Source of the DNA: Ignavibacteriales bacterium
Lineage (GTDB): Bacteria > Bacteroidota > Ignavibacteria > Ignavibacteriales > Melioribacteraceae
Direction of reading: 5' to 3'
NCBI GenBank assembly: GCA_016177735.1
Contig: JACOUS010000029.1
Coordinates: 1-64,000, forward strand
Length of the DNA stretch: 64,000 bases
The notes beneath the pieces were generated by a model, which was given only the letters and a program-made list of their open reading frames with translations, was not told the origin of the DNA and did no database searches. Positions 43,112-51,191 of this stretch are shown here, in pieces (position 1 is the stretch's first letter; every line of letters starts with the position of its first letter). The position numbers and the translations under genes are program-made.

Positions 43112-44470
43112 TTAATAATTGATTTGTGTGAGTGTTTCTTTTATTACTTTCAAACCAAGATCAACTTCTTCTTTGCTTATTGTTAACGGCGGACGGAAGC
43201 GCACTGTGTTGACTCCACATCCGAGCATTATCATTTTATTATAATAAAGTTTTGTTAAAAATTCTTTTCTGATTTCCGGATCGGGCATGTTGAACGAACA
43301 CATCAATCCCAAACCGCGCGGTTGAGAAATTAATTTCGGGAATTCTTGTTCGAGTTCGTTAATTCCGGCAAGCAAATATTCGCCGGCAGTTTTTGCATTT
43401 TCAACAAGTTCATCTTCTTCGATTATCTCAAGGTATTTTGCTGCGCGAACCATATCGGTAAGATTTCCGCCCCAAGTAGAATTTATACGGCTCGATTTTT
43501 TGAACACATTATCTTCAACTTCGTCAATTCTATTGCTTACCATTATTCCGCAAACCTGAACTTTTTTGCCGAAGGAAATTATATCGGGTTGAACATAATA
43601 TTCGTGTGCCCATGTTTTGCCAGTCATTCCCAGTCCGGTTTGAACTTCATCGAGCATCAGCAGAATTTCATTCTCGTCGGCAATTTCGCGAAGCTTCATA
43701 AAAAATTCTTTTCTAAAAAAATTATCGCCGCCTTCGCCTTGAATCGGTTCGAGAATTATTGCGGCAATATCATCTTTGTTATTTTTTATCGCTTCATAAA
43801 TTTGATTGACCGCTTCGTTCTCGGCTTTTATAACTGCATCAAGATTTTTTTCGATCGGGAAAATCATTTTCGGATTTGTAATCCGGGGCCAATTAAATTT
43901 GGGGTAGTGCGCAATCTTCATCGGGTCGGTGTTTGTTAAAGACATTGTGTAGCCGGAGCGTCCGTGAAATGCTTCGCGGAAATGAATTACTTGTTGACCG
44001 CGTTCTTCTTTATAACCTTTTATGAAATTTTTTTTTACTTTCCAATCGAATGCAGTCTTCAAACCGTTTTCAACAGCGAGTGTTCCACCGTCAACAAAGA
44101 AAAGATGTTTGAAATACTCCGGCACTGCAACACGCACAAGCGTATCAACAAACTTTGCCATCTCTACAGTATAGATATCCGAATTGGAGGGTTTGTTCAT
44201 TGCGGCTTGTAATAATTCTTCACGGAATTCCGGCGTATTCATTTTAGGATGATTCATTCCAACCGGTGATGATGCAAAGAATGAAAAGAAGTCCAAATAT
44301 TTATCGCCGGTTTTTGCATCTGCAATTGTGAGTCCGTGACTGTTTTCAAGATCGAGCACCAAATCAAATCCGTCAACAAGCATTTTTCTGCGCAGAACAT
44401 CGTGAACATTTTCTGCTGTGATTTGAGATTTTGTAATTGTTTCGTTTTCAATAAATGATGTACCCACCAT
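43112..44470 (-). CDS. lat: L-lysine 6-aminotransferase
   Basis: Class III PLP aminotransferase of 452 residues moving the epsilon-amino group of lysine to 2-oxoglutarate, giving 2-aminoadipate 6-semialdehyde. SFFASSPVGMNHPKM near the N-terminus, FFVDGGTLAVENGLKTAFDWK, LMLDEVQTGLGMTGK and the PLP lysine Lys302 in ISFGKKVQVCG are characteristic of lysine 6-aminotransferase rather than ornithine or GABA enzymes. GAGGTGG precedes the ATG. The next metabolic enzyme, aminoadipate-semialdehyde dehydrogenase, is encoded divergently at 45510. Together they make 2-aminoadipate. Confidence 0.9.
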   Translation of the reverse strand: MVGTSFIENETITKSQITAENVHDVLRRKMLVDGFDLVLDLENSHGLTIADAKTGDKYLDFFSFFASSPVGMNHPKMNTPEFREELLQAAMNKPSNSDIYTVEMAKFVDTLVRVAVPEYFKHLFFVDGGTLAVENGLKTAFDWKVKKNFIKGYKEERGQQVIHFREAFHGRSGYTMSLTNTDPMKIAHYPKFNWPRITNPKMIFPIEKNLDAVIKAENEAVNQIYEAIKNNKDDIAAIILEPIQGEGGDNFFRKEFFMKLREIADENEILLMLDEVQTGLGMTGKTWAHEYYVQPDIISFGKKVQVCGIMVSNRIDEVEDNVFKKSSRINSTWGGNLTDMVRAAKYLEIIEEDELVENAKTAGEYLLAGINELEQEFPKLISQPRGLGLMCSFNMPDPEIRKEFLTKLYYNKMIMLGCGVNTVRFRPPLTISKEEVDLGLKVIKETLTQINY

Positions 44471-44652
44471 TATCCACCTCGGTAATTTGAGTTTACTGGT
44501 TAATTAATTAGTATGGCGAAAGGATGGGATGGGTATTAGAATACTTGCTCGAAGCGCGAGATTAAATAGTTGCGCAGATGTTTTCTGCCGGTGATACGAT
44601 GAAAATCTATGAATTTATGCATAGCTCATCAAATTTTCTGCTCAAAGATACT

Positions 44653-44660
44653 TATATTTG
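44653..44660 (+). promoter_or_regulatory. Candidate promoter -7 element before lipoprotein gene
   Basis: TATATTTG fits TAnnTTTG. It overlaps the first TTG of the lipoprotein frame, which argues for the later TTG at 44691 as start. The -33 element is not evident. Confidence 0.35.
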
Positions 44661-44690
44661 TTTCAGTTTCAAACCGGAATTTTACCACGC

Positions 44691-45287
44691 TTGAAAAAGA
44701 AATTTTACATAAGAATTTTTTCTCTTCTCGTGTTTTCTTTTTTTCTGAATTCGTGTTCGGATAAAAAAGATGCTGAAGATAGCAGCAGCTATTTCAGCTT
44801 TGATAAATCGAAAATCGGAATTGAAGTTGCAGATCAGGAGCTTGGCATAAAATTTAATCCGCCGGCTGGATGGGATTTAACGCCGGCATCAATATCTAAA
44901 AAAATTGAATCGCGCGGCTCTGCAAATGATTCTTTTATTTATAAACCCACTTATATTTTTTTCAACGGTACGACCGGCAGTTTGCTGAGCGTTGGAAAAG
45001 TTATCACCAATGATTCTACTTTATCGAAAAGTTCTGTTCTCAATTATTACAAAGGTCTGATTTCTTCCAAACATAAAAATGATAAACTTTCTATCGGCAA
45101 GTTTATTAATTCAAAGATAGCATTTACGCAATTTGAAATCAGGAAAGAAAATCTTCTCTCGTTCAAAATAATTTTTGAAAATAGAAATAGAGAAATTATT
45201 CAGTTCGATTACACAATCCGCCAAAATTCCTTCGACAAATCCGAATCTGTAATAAAAGCATCAATCGGTTCAATCCGAAATTTGTGA
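44691..45287 (+). CDS. Putative lipoprotein
   Basis: About 198 residues from TTG 44691, giving KKKFYIRIFSLLVFSFFLNSC: a lipoprotein signal with the lipid-modified Cys at about residue 22. The frame could begin at TTG 44658, but that codon lies in a likely promoter. The mature part is polar, with FNPPAGWDLTPASISKKI, the kind of opening seen in PsbP/DcrB-like small domains, though I cannot assign a family firmly. It lies between the two lysine-catabolism genes on the strand of the dehydrogenase; a functional link is not shown. Confidence 0.65.
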   Translation: MKKKFYIRIFSLLVFSFFLNSCSDKKDAEDSSSYFSFDKSKIGIEVADQELGIKFNPPAGWDLTPASISKKIESRGSANDSFIYKPTYIFFNGTTGSLLSVGKVITNDSTLSKSSVLNYYKGLISSKHKNDKLSIGKFINSKIAFTQFEIRKENLLSFKIIFENRNREIIQFDYTIRQNSFDKSESVIKASIGSIRNL

Positions 45288-45293
45288 GAACAA

Positions 45294-45356
45294 TTCTCTC
45301 TGTGAAATAAAATATTACACAGAGTTCCAAAGAGGCAGCACAGAGAGCCGCAGAGT
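45294..45356. repeat. CACAGAG-type dispersed repeat
   Basis: CTCTCTGTG at the left is inverted by CACAGAG at 45318 onward, followed by further words CCAAAGAG, GCACAGAG and CCGCAGAG at ten- to eleven-base spacing. A similar repeat is embedded in the tolC gene at 25528-25567. Non-coding here. Confidence 0.6.
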
Positions 45357-45509
45357 AATCGATGGCTGTTGATTATATTCAGCTGCATAAAATCGATATT
45401 GCAAATCGTAACTCAATCTCTTTAACTTGCATATGAAAATTTTTACTTCATTGGTATGATTTTACAAAACACAATTCGATTTATCCAACCAGAACACAAA
45501 GAGGTTATC

Positions 45510-47042
45510 ATGGAATTTTTAAAAACACTCGGCATCAAAGAAGAAAATTTCGGCGCTTCGAGCGGATTGAAATGGTATCAAACAAAAGATTGCGGAGTTA
45601 TTAATGTCGTTTCTCCAACCGATGGAAAGGCAATTGCAAAAGTTTATCAATGTTCCGAAAAAGATTATGAAGATATAGTTTCAAAAGCGCACGAAGCTTA
45701 TCAATATTGGAGAACAATTCCGGCACCGAAGCGCGGAGAAGTTGTCCGGCAAATCGGTCTCAAACTTCGCGAGTACAAACAACCGCTCGGCACGCTTGTA
45801 TCCTACGAAATGGGAAAATCTTTGCAAGAAGGTTTGGGCGAAGTTCAGGAAATGATTGACATCTGCGATTTTGCAGTCGGGCTTTCGCGCCAGCTTTACG
45901 GTTCTACAATGATGAGTGAGCGAGAGAAGCATAGAATGTACGATCAGTATCATCCGCTCGGTGTTGTTGGAATTATTACCGCGTTCAATTTCCCGGTTGC
46001 AGTGTGGGCATGGAATAGTGCGCTTGCAACTGTCTGCGGCGATTCGAATTTGTGGAAACCGTCTTCAAAAACTCCGCTTTGTGCAATTGCCGTGCAAAAT
46101 ATTTTGGCGGATGTAATAAAAGAAAATAATCTGCCGGAAGGTTTGTTCTCTTTGATTATCGGAAAAGGTTCTACAGTGGGCGAGATAATGTTGAATGATA
46201 AACGTGTGCCGCTGGTTTCGTTAACCGGGTCAACTGCAATCGGCAAACATGCAGCGGAAGTAATTTCAAAAAGATTTGGAAAAACAATTCTTGAACTCGG
46301 CGGAAATAATGCAATCATAATTACAAAGAATGCCGATTTAAAAATTGCCGTACCCGCTGTTGTATTCGGTGCAGCCGGTACTGCCGGTCAGCGATGTACA
46401 ACTACGCGCCGATTAATTGTTCACGAAGATGTTTACGAAAAAGTGAAAGAATCTTTATTGAAAGCGTATCAAAGTTTGAAAATCGGGAACCCGCTCGATG
46501 AAAAAAATCATGTTGGTCCGTTGATTGATAAAAGTTCAGTCGAAGAATTCAAGCATGCAGTTAAAAAAGTTCAGGAAGAAGGTGGCAAAATAATTTTCGG
46601 CGGTGGAGTTTTAAACGGTGCCGGTTACGAATCCGGTTGTTATGTTGTGCCGGCAATTGCCGAAGCAGAAAATCATTATCAAATAGTGCAAGAAGAAACA
46701 TTCGCACCGATACTATATTTGATCAAATACAAAGGCGAAGTACAGAACGCAATTGATCTACAAAATAACGTTGTGCAAGGATTGTCGTCATCAATTTTCA
46801 CAAATGATATGCGCGAAACGGAAGAATTCCTTTCGCATTGGGGAAGCGACTGCGGAATTGCAAATGTGAATATCGGTACATCGGGTGCGGAAATTGGCGG
46901 GGCATTCGGCGGTGAAAAAGAAACCGGCGGCGGACGCGAATCCGGTTCCGATGCTTGGAAACAATACATGCGCAGACAAACAAACACAATCAACTTCGGC
47001 ACTAAACTTCCTCTTGCTCAAGGAATAAAATTCGAGGTCTGA
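45510..47042 (+). CDS. amaB: L-aminoadipate-semialdehyde dehydrogenase (ALDH7 family)
   Basis: An NAD-dependent aldehyde dehydrogenase of 510 residues from ATG 45510 (GAGGTT upstream); the frame back to 45456 is not supported. It matches the antiquitin/ALDH7 group: WKPSSKTPLCA, VSLTGSTAIGKHAAE, the general base Glu in TILELGGNNAII, catalytic Cys296 in AGTAGQRCTTTRR, and GGAFGGEKETGGGRESGSDAWKQYMRR near the C-terminus. It oxidises 2-aminoadipate semialdehyde to 2-aminoadipate, the step after lysine 6-aminotransferase at 43112-44470. The symbol follows the Pseudomonas pathway usage. Confidence 0.9.
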   Translation: MEFLKTLGIKEENFGASSGLKWYQTKDCGVINVVSPTDGKAIAKVYQCSEKDYEDIVSKAHEAYQYWRTIPAPKRGEVVRQIGLKLREYKQPLGTLVSYEMGKSLQEGLGEVQEMIDICDFAVGLSRQLYGSTMMSEREKHRMYDQYHPLGVVGIITAFNFPVAVWAWNSALATVCGDSNLWKPSSKTPLCAIAVQNILADVIKENNLPEGLFSLIIGKGSTVGEIMLNDKRVPLVSLTGSTAIGKHAAEVISKRFGKTILELGGNNAIIITKNADLKIAVPAVVFGAAGTAGQRCTTTRRLIVHEDVYEKVKESLLKAYQSLKIGNPLDEKNHVGPLIDKSSVEEFKHAVKKVQEEGGKIIFGGGVLNGAGYESGCYVVPAIAEAENHYQIVQEETFAPILYLIKYKGEVQNAIDLQNNVVQGLSSSIFTNDMRETEEFLSHWGSDCGIANVNIGTSGAEIGGAFGGEKETGGGRESGSDAWKQYMRRQTNTINFGTKLPLAQGIKFEV

Positions 47043-47047
47043 ATGTT

Positions 47048-47068
47048 GAGACGCGCCGAGCGCGTCTC
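47048..47068. repeat. Intergenic 9-3-9 hairpin
   Basis: Arm GAGACGCGC, loop CGA, perfect complementary arm. It starts five bases after the dehydrogenase stop. It shares the GAGACGC start with 42333 but differs in the inner bases of both arms. Confidence 0.75.
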
Positions 47069-47098
47069 TCAATTAAAAATTGTGTACGAATTAATGTA

Positions 47099-47119
47099 GA
47101 GGCATTCGCAGAACGCCTC
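47099..47119. repeat. Intergenic 9-3-9 hairpin (one mismatch)
   Basis: Arm GAGGCATTC, loop GCA, arm GAACGCCTC; eight of nine pairs form. It lies 30 bases from the previous hairpin, in the gap before pdxJ. Confidence 0.65.
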
Positions 47120-47245
47120 CACTCTTTGTGCAAACTAAAAAAATGGTGCTGCTGAAATAACGACAAATGTCGGCATAGTAAATAGCCTTTGCATCGAAAT
47201 GATTTTTTTCTAATTTCACGCAACGAAAAATAATGAAGGGGAAAT

Positions 47246-47968
47246 ATGCGTTTCTCATTAAATATTGATCACATCGCTACATTACGCAACGCGCGCGGAG
47301 AAGTTACCCCCGATCCGGTTGCCTTTGCTTTGATGGCTGAACAATTCGGTGTTGATGGAATTGTTGTTCACCTGAGAGAAGACAGACGGCATATTAATGA
47401 AAGAGATGTGCGGCTGTTGAGAGAATTGATTACTACCAAACTCGATCTCGAAATGGCGGCAGTTGAAGAAATTATTGATATCGCTTGTGATGTTCAACCC
47501 GAACTTGCAACCATAGTTCCAGAACGCAGACAAGAACTTACTACCGAAGGCGGAATAAATGTTATCGATAACATAAGTCATCTGCGTAAAACAATTGAAA
47601 CTCTTCACGGTGCCGAAGTTCCGGTCTCACTTTTTATCGAACCGGATTTAAATCAAATAGATGCGGCGGCTGAAATTAATGCCGATTTTATTGAAATTCA
47701 TACCGGGCATTATGCAAACGCAGTTAGCGAAGAAGATATTTATGACGAACTCGAACGCGTTCGTGTTGCAGCCAAACATGCAAAGAAACTTGGACTTGGT
47801 GTTAATGCTGGACACGGATTGAACTACATCAACATGAAAGAATTTGTTGCCATCGATGATATAGATGAAGTAAGTATTGGTCACGCTGTGCTTGCACGTT
47901 CAATTTTTGTCGGACTCGAAAAAGCTGTTAAAGAAATGAAGGAGATTATCCGCTACCCAAACAAATAA
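47246..47968 (+). CDS. pdxJ: Pyridoxine 5'-phosphate synthase
   Basis: Last step of DXP-dependent vitamin B6 synthesis: condenses 1-deoxyxylulose 5-phosphate with 3-amino-2-oxopropyl phosphate. A 240-residue TIM barrel. SLNIDHIATLRNARG at the N-terminus, GIVVHLREDRRHI, TTEGGINV, FIEIHTGHYAN and GLGVNAGHGLN are the family blocks; catalytic His and Glu are in place. GAAGGGGAAA lies before the ATG. Single gene; the rest of the pathway is not in the window. Confidence 0.95.
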   Translation: MRFSLNIDHIATLRNARGEVTPDPVAFALMAEQFGVDGIVVHLREDRRHINERDVRLLRELITTKLDLEMAAVEEIIDIACDVQPELATIVPERRQELTTEGGINVIDNISHLRKTIETLHGAEVPVSLFIEPDLNQIDAAAEINADFIEIHTGHYANAVSEEDIYDELERVRVAAKHAKKLGLGVNAGHGLNYINMKEFVAIDDIDEVSIGHAVLARSIFVGLEKAVKEMKEIIRYPNK

Positions 47969-48006
47969 GTTGCGGTTTTAAACATAAACTCATCGGGGGG
48001 AGTATT

Positions 48007-49611
48007 ATGAAAAGAAATCAACTTAATTTTTTTCTTACTGGATTAATTTTATTTGCAAGTTACTTTCAACTTTTTCCGCAATTCAAAAATATAATGGTGA
48101 ACAATTCAACTACGTTCCTTCCGAACGAAGTTACAATTGCCGTTAATCCAACAAACACAAACTATGTAGCAGCCGGTTCTAACCTGAATTATTTTTATAT
48201 GTCGTCCGATGGCGGACAGACATGGGAAACATATTCAATGTCTTCAACTCTCGGTGTTATGGGTGATCCTTGTGTTGTGTATGATGCGCAAGGCAATTTA
48301 TATTATGCCCATTTGTCTAATCCCGGCAGCCCGGGTTACTGGATTGATAGAATTGTTGTGCAGAGATCAACTAACTATGGAATAAAATGGAACGATGGCA
48401 TTGGTGTTGGTTTCTCTCCGCCGGTAAAAAATCAAGATAAAGAATGGCTCGGCGTTGATATGACAAATTCTATCTATAAAAATAATCTTTATATGGCATG
48501 GACAGAATTTGATAAATATAACAGTGCCAAACAGAGTGATCGTACACGAATACTTTTTTCTCGTTCGACAAACAAAGGACTGATTTGGTCTTCTCCAATA
48601 AAAGTAAGTGATAATGAAGGCGATTGTATCGATTCCGATAGCACTGTTGAAGGTGCCGTACCGTGTACCGGTCCAAACGGTGAAGTTTATTTAAGCTGGT
48701 CGGGTCCCCAAGGAATTCAATTTGATAAATCTTTGGACGGCGGTGTTACATTCGGCAAAGATGTTCACGTTGCAGATCTTTCTGCCGGATGGGATTTTGA
48801 AATACCGGGTATTTACAGATGCAACGGTCTGCCGATAACTGCTTGCGATATAAGTAACTCACCATATAAGGGTTATATTTATATTAATTGGACCGATCAA
48901 AAAGATGGTGATACGGATGTTTACTTTGCCAAATCAAGTGACGGCGGTTCAACATGGAGTTCATCTAAAAAAGTTAACAATGATACAGTGAAACGTCATC
49001 AATTTTTTTGCTGGATGTGTACCGACCCGATTACCGGAATCATCTACATTATTTATTATGATAGAAGAGATAACGCCGATCCCAATAGTGTGCAGACTCA
49101 TGTTTATTTATCCCGTTCAACAGACGGCGGCGAAACTTTTAATGATTACAAAATATCTGATTCGCAATTCTCTCCACTAAACTATATTTTTTTTGGAGAT
49201 TACATAAATATTGCTGCGTTCGACGGTAAAATTTTCCCAATTTGGATGAGAATGGACGGGCAAACTATGAGTGTTTGGACTGTGCCAATTAACGATTCCG
49301 AGTTTGTTACCGCAGTGGATGAAAGCGAGAGTCAAATAATAACCCGGTACGAACTGTTCCAAAATTATCCGAATCCGTTTAATCCGCAAACAACAATTGC
49401 ATACAATTTACCGGTGAGAAGTTTCGTTTCATTAAAGATATACGATATTTCGGGAAAAGAAATAGCTTCGCTTGTAAATAAAGAACAAGAACCCGGCACT
49501 TACTATGTTGATTTTAATACACAAGATTTCAATCTGGTTTCCGGCGTTTATGTTTACAAAATATTTACGGAAAAATATTTTGAGGCTAAGAAAATGATAG
49601 TGCTCAAATAG
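48007..49611 (+). CDS. Secreted Asp-box (sialidase-like) protein with T9SS sorting domain
   Basis: A 534-residue exported protein. Signal peptide residues 1-25. The body is a beta-propeller with repeated Asp boxes of S-x-D-G-G-x-T-W/F form: SSDGGQTWE, SLDGGVTFG, SSDGGSTWS, STDGGETFN, plus the degenerate STNYGIKW and STNKGLIW. The last 80 residues (NYPNPFNPQTTIAYNLP, LKIYDISGKEIASL, SGVYVYKIF) are the type A C-terminal signal of the type IX secretion system. It is therefore probably surface-displayed or released. Sialidase catalytic residues (Arg triad, Tyr) could not be confirmed, so the activity is not assigned. Strong GGGGGGAG before the ATG. Confidence 0.88.
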   Translation: MKRNQLNFFLTGLILFASYFQLFPQFKNIMVNNSTTFLPNEVTIAVNPTNTNYVAAGSNLNYFYMSSDGGQTWETYSMSSTLGVMGDPCVVYDAQGNLYYAHLSNPGSPGYWIDRIVVQRSTNYGIKWNDGIGVGFSPPVKNQDKEWLGVDMTNSIYKNNLYMAWTEFDKYNSAKQSDRTRILFSRSTNKGLIWSSPIKVSDNEGDCIDSDSTVEGAVPCTGPNGEVYLSWSGPQGIQFDKSLDGGVTFGKDVHVADLSAGWDFEIPGIYRCNGLPITACDISNSPYKGYIYINWTDQKDGDTDVYFAKSSDGGSTWSSSKKVNNDTVKRHQFFCWMCTDPITGIIYIIYYDRRDNADPNSVQTHVYLSRSTDGGETFNDYKISDSQFSPLNYIFFGDYINIAAFDGKIFPIWMRMDGQTMSVWTVPINDSEFVTAVDESESQIITRYELFQNYPNPFNPQTTIAYNLPVRSFVSLKIYDISGKEIASLVNKEQEPGTYYVDFNTQDFNLVSGVYVYKIFTEKYFEAKKMIVLK

Positions 49612-49622
49612 AAAGGTTCCCG

Positions 49623-50408
49623 TTGATAAAAAATAATACTGCGCTCAAAAAAAAATTGGATTACCACTACAAGTTTTTCGACTGCTCGCAAATCTCGCCC
49701 GATCCTCTCGAATTTCTTCACAAGTATTCCGGCTTTCACGATATCGAGATTGCCGGAATACTTTCTGCTTTGTTTGCATACGGCAATGTAAAACAAATTA
49801 TCTCGACTCTCGAAAAAATTCATAATGTAATGAATCGGAAACCGTACGAGTTTGTGATGAATTATAATTATGTGCACAGCAAAAAAATATTTACGAATAT
49901 CAAACACAGATTTTTTACGCACGAAGACATTGCAAAACTTTTCCGTGCACTTCATTTGGTTTACAATAAAGAAGGTACACTTAAAAATATTTTCCAAAAA
50001 TTATATGGGAAAGAACAAAGCATAAAAAATTCCATTGCCGCATTTTCCAATTTAATGGTTGAACTTATTGCAAATAAACATGAAGTATCGCACGGAATAA
50101 AATTTATGTTTCCCGATCCCGAAAAGGGAAGTGCATGCAAAAGAATGAATTTGTTTCTTCGTTGGATGGTGCGGAAAGATGAACTTGATTTCGGGTTGTG
50201 GGATGGAATTCCTACTTCGCAATTAATTATTCCGGTTGATACGCATGTTGCAAAAATTTGCCGCATGCTAAAATTAACACACCGAAAAAATGTATCGTGG
50301 CAAATGGCAGAAGAAATTACAGAGGAACTAAAAATACTTGACCCCGATGATCCGGTGAAATATGATTTTGCAATCTGCCATATCGGGATGAGAAAAATAC
50401 CACTGTAG
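49623..50408 (+). CDS. TIGR02757/DUF2400-family protein
   Basis: A 261-residue protein of a conserved uncharacterised family. LLEFLHKYSGFHDIEIAG-like start (here DPLEFLHKYSGFHDIEIAGILSALFAYGN), GSACKRMNLFLRWMVRKDELDFGLW and IIPVDTHVAKICRMLKL are typical. The helical layout with VDTH and a helix-hairpin-helix-like region recalls the endonuclease III/DNA glycosylase fold, but no enzymatic role is established to my knowledge. The start is TTG 49623, shortly after AAAGG, and 11 bases beyond the T9SS protein stop; no ATG is available near it. Confidence 0.85.
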   Translation: MIKNNTALKKKLDYHYKFFDCSQISPDPLEFLHKYSGFHDIEIAGILSALFAYGNVKQIISTLEKIHNVMNRKPYEFVMNYNYVHSKKIFTNIKHRFFTHEDIAKLFRALHLVYNKEGTLKNIFQKLYGKEQSIKNSIAAFSNLMVELIANKHEVSHGIKFMFPDPEKGSACKRMNLFLRWMVRKDELDFGLWDGIPTSQLIIPVDTHVAKICRMLKLTHRKNVSWQMAEEITEELKILDPDDPVKYDFAICHIGMRKIPL

Positions 50409-50416
50409 GTCCGGGG

Positions 50417-50547
50417 TACGAGTAAGTAAAAAGTACGGGGTACGATCCGCCTTAGGCGGAACGAAGTACGAAAAAGAAAGGACGGAGAAAAGTACGAAGT
50501 ACGAAGTTAGAAGGACGAATGAAAAACAAAAAATACGAAGTTCGAAA
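50417..50547 (+). repeat. Heptamer array (word TACGAAG), left flank of second S23 gene
   Basis: Units and variants of TACGAAG (TACGAGT, TACGGGG, TACGAAA, GACGGAG, TACGAAG twice at 50493-50506, TTAGAAG, GACGAAT, TACGAAG at 50534, TTCGAAA), mostly in seven-base phase. A palindrome at 50446-50460 splits one unit. The inverted counterpart is at 51028-51081. Confidence 0.85.
50446..50460. repeat. Palindrome inserted in heptamer array
   Basis: TCCGCCT, one T, then AGGCGGA: seven-base arms around one base. It interrupts TACGA and ACGAAG, as if inserted into an existing array. Confidence 0.7.
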
Positions 50548-50596
50548 TGGGATTTATGAATAATGAGTTACAAAATTTTGCAATTTCTTCTAAAAA

Positions 50597-50944
50597 CTAT
50601 CTGTCAATTTTATTCTTGATCGAGATTGAAGAGAAAATTGCAGTCAACTCGTCCGCTTCTTTTAATAAAACCACCGATGAATTTGAATCAGCTAATCCTG
50701 ATTCAATAATTAATTCAAGCCAATAAATTGATTCATCAGATTCTTCTTCGACCACTTTTATTTTGTAATTGAAATCGGCTTTGGATTTCGCTCTTGATGC
50801 TGCGCGGTAATTAGCTCCGACAGATGTACCGGCTCTTAATAATTGATTACCAAGAGTATTGCAAACTGGATTTTTAGGGAGACTCAAAACAAATTTTATA
50901 ATATCCAGAGCAAATTTTTTTGTTCTTGATTTTAAATCTTGCAT
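50597..50944 (-). CDS. Four-helix-bundle protein (S23 / Avd-like family), second copy
   Basis: A 115-residue helical protein from ATG 50944 (GGAGAGG immediately upstream). It shares with the 23824-24186 protein the block RAGTSVGANYRAASRAKSKADF and KVVEEESDESIYWLELI, the family signature; the two are clearly homologous but far from identical, so this is not a recent duplication. It stands alone between the TIGR02757 gene and the OPT transporter, on the opposite strand to both. Inverted arrays of TACGAAG heptamers lie 50 bases beyond its stop and 83 bases before its start. Function unknown. Confidence 0.88.
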   Translation of the reverse strand: MQDLKSRTKKFALDIIKFVLSLPKNPVCNTLGNQLLRAGTSVGANYRAASRAKSKADFNYKIKVVEEESDESIYWLELIIESGLADSNSSVVLLKEADELTAIFSSISIKNKIDR

Positions 50945-51027
50945 AGCCTCTCCAAAATTTTTTATCAAAAAAAAATGTTACGCAAAATTCGAATTCCCAA
51001 TTTCATCCTTTGTAATTTTTCGTTCAT

Positions 51028-51081
51028 CTTCGTCCCTCGTACTTCGTACATATCTTCGTCCCTCGTACTTCGTATTTCGTA
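51028..51081 (-). repeat. Heptamer array (word TACGAAG on minus), right flank of second S23 gene
   Basis: Read on the minus strand: TACGAAA, TACGAAG, TACGAGG, GACGAAG, a five-base spacer, then TACGAAG, TACGAGG, GACGAAG. The three-unit block is an exact 21-base direct repeat (51028-51048 and 51054-51074). Orientation is opposite to the array at 50417-50547. Confidence 0.88.
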
Positions 51082-51191
51082 CTTTAAAAAAGGTGTTGCT
51101 CAGCTAACATTACATCTTTATATTAGCCGCACATTTAAATAATTTTTTGTTCATATAATCAAATAAACACACACCATTCTCAGGAGAACTT

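Noticed and set aside
43346-43939. Plus-strand open frame of 197 codons within the lysine aminotransferase
   Set aside because: It is antisense to a conserved gene and rich in Phe/Ile/Asn as expected for a shadow frame.
48007-49611. Calling the Asp-box protein a sialidase
   Set aside because: Asp boxes occur in many propellers, and the catalytic Arg triad and Tyr could not be identified.
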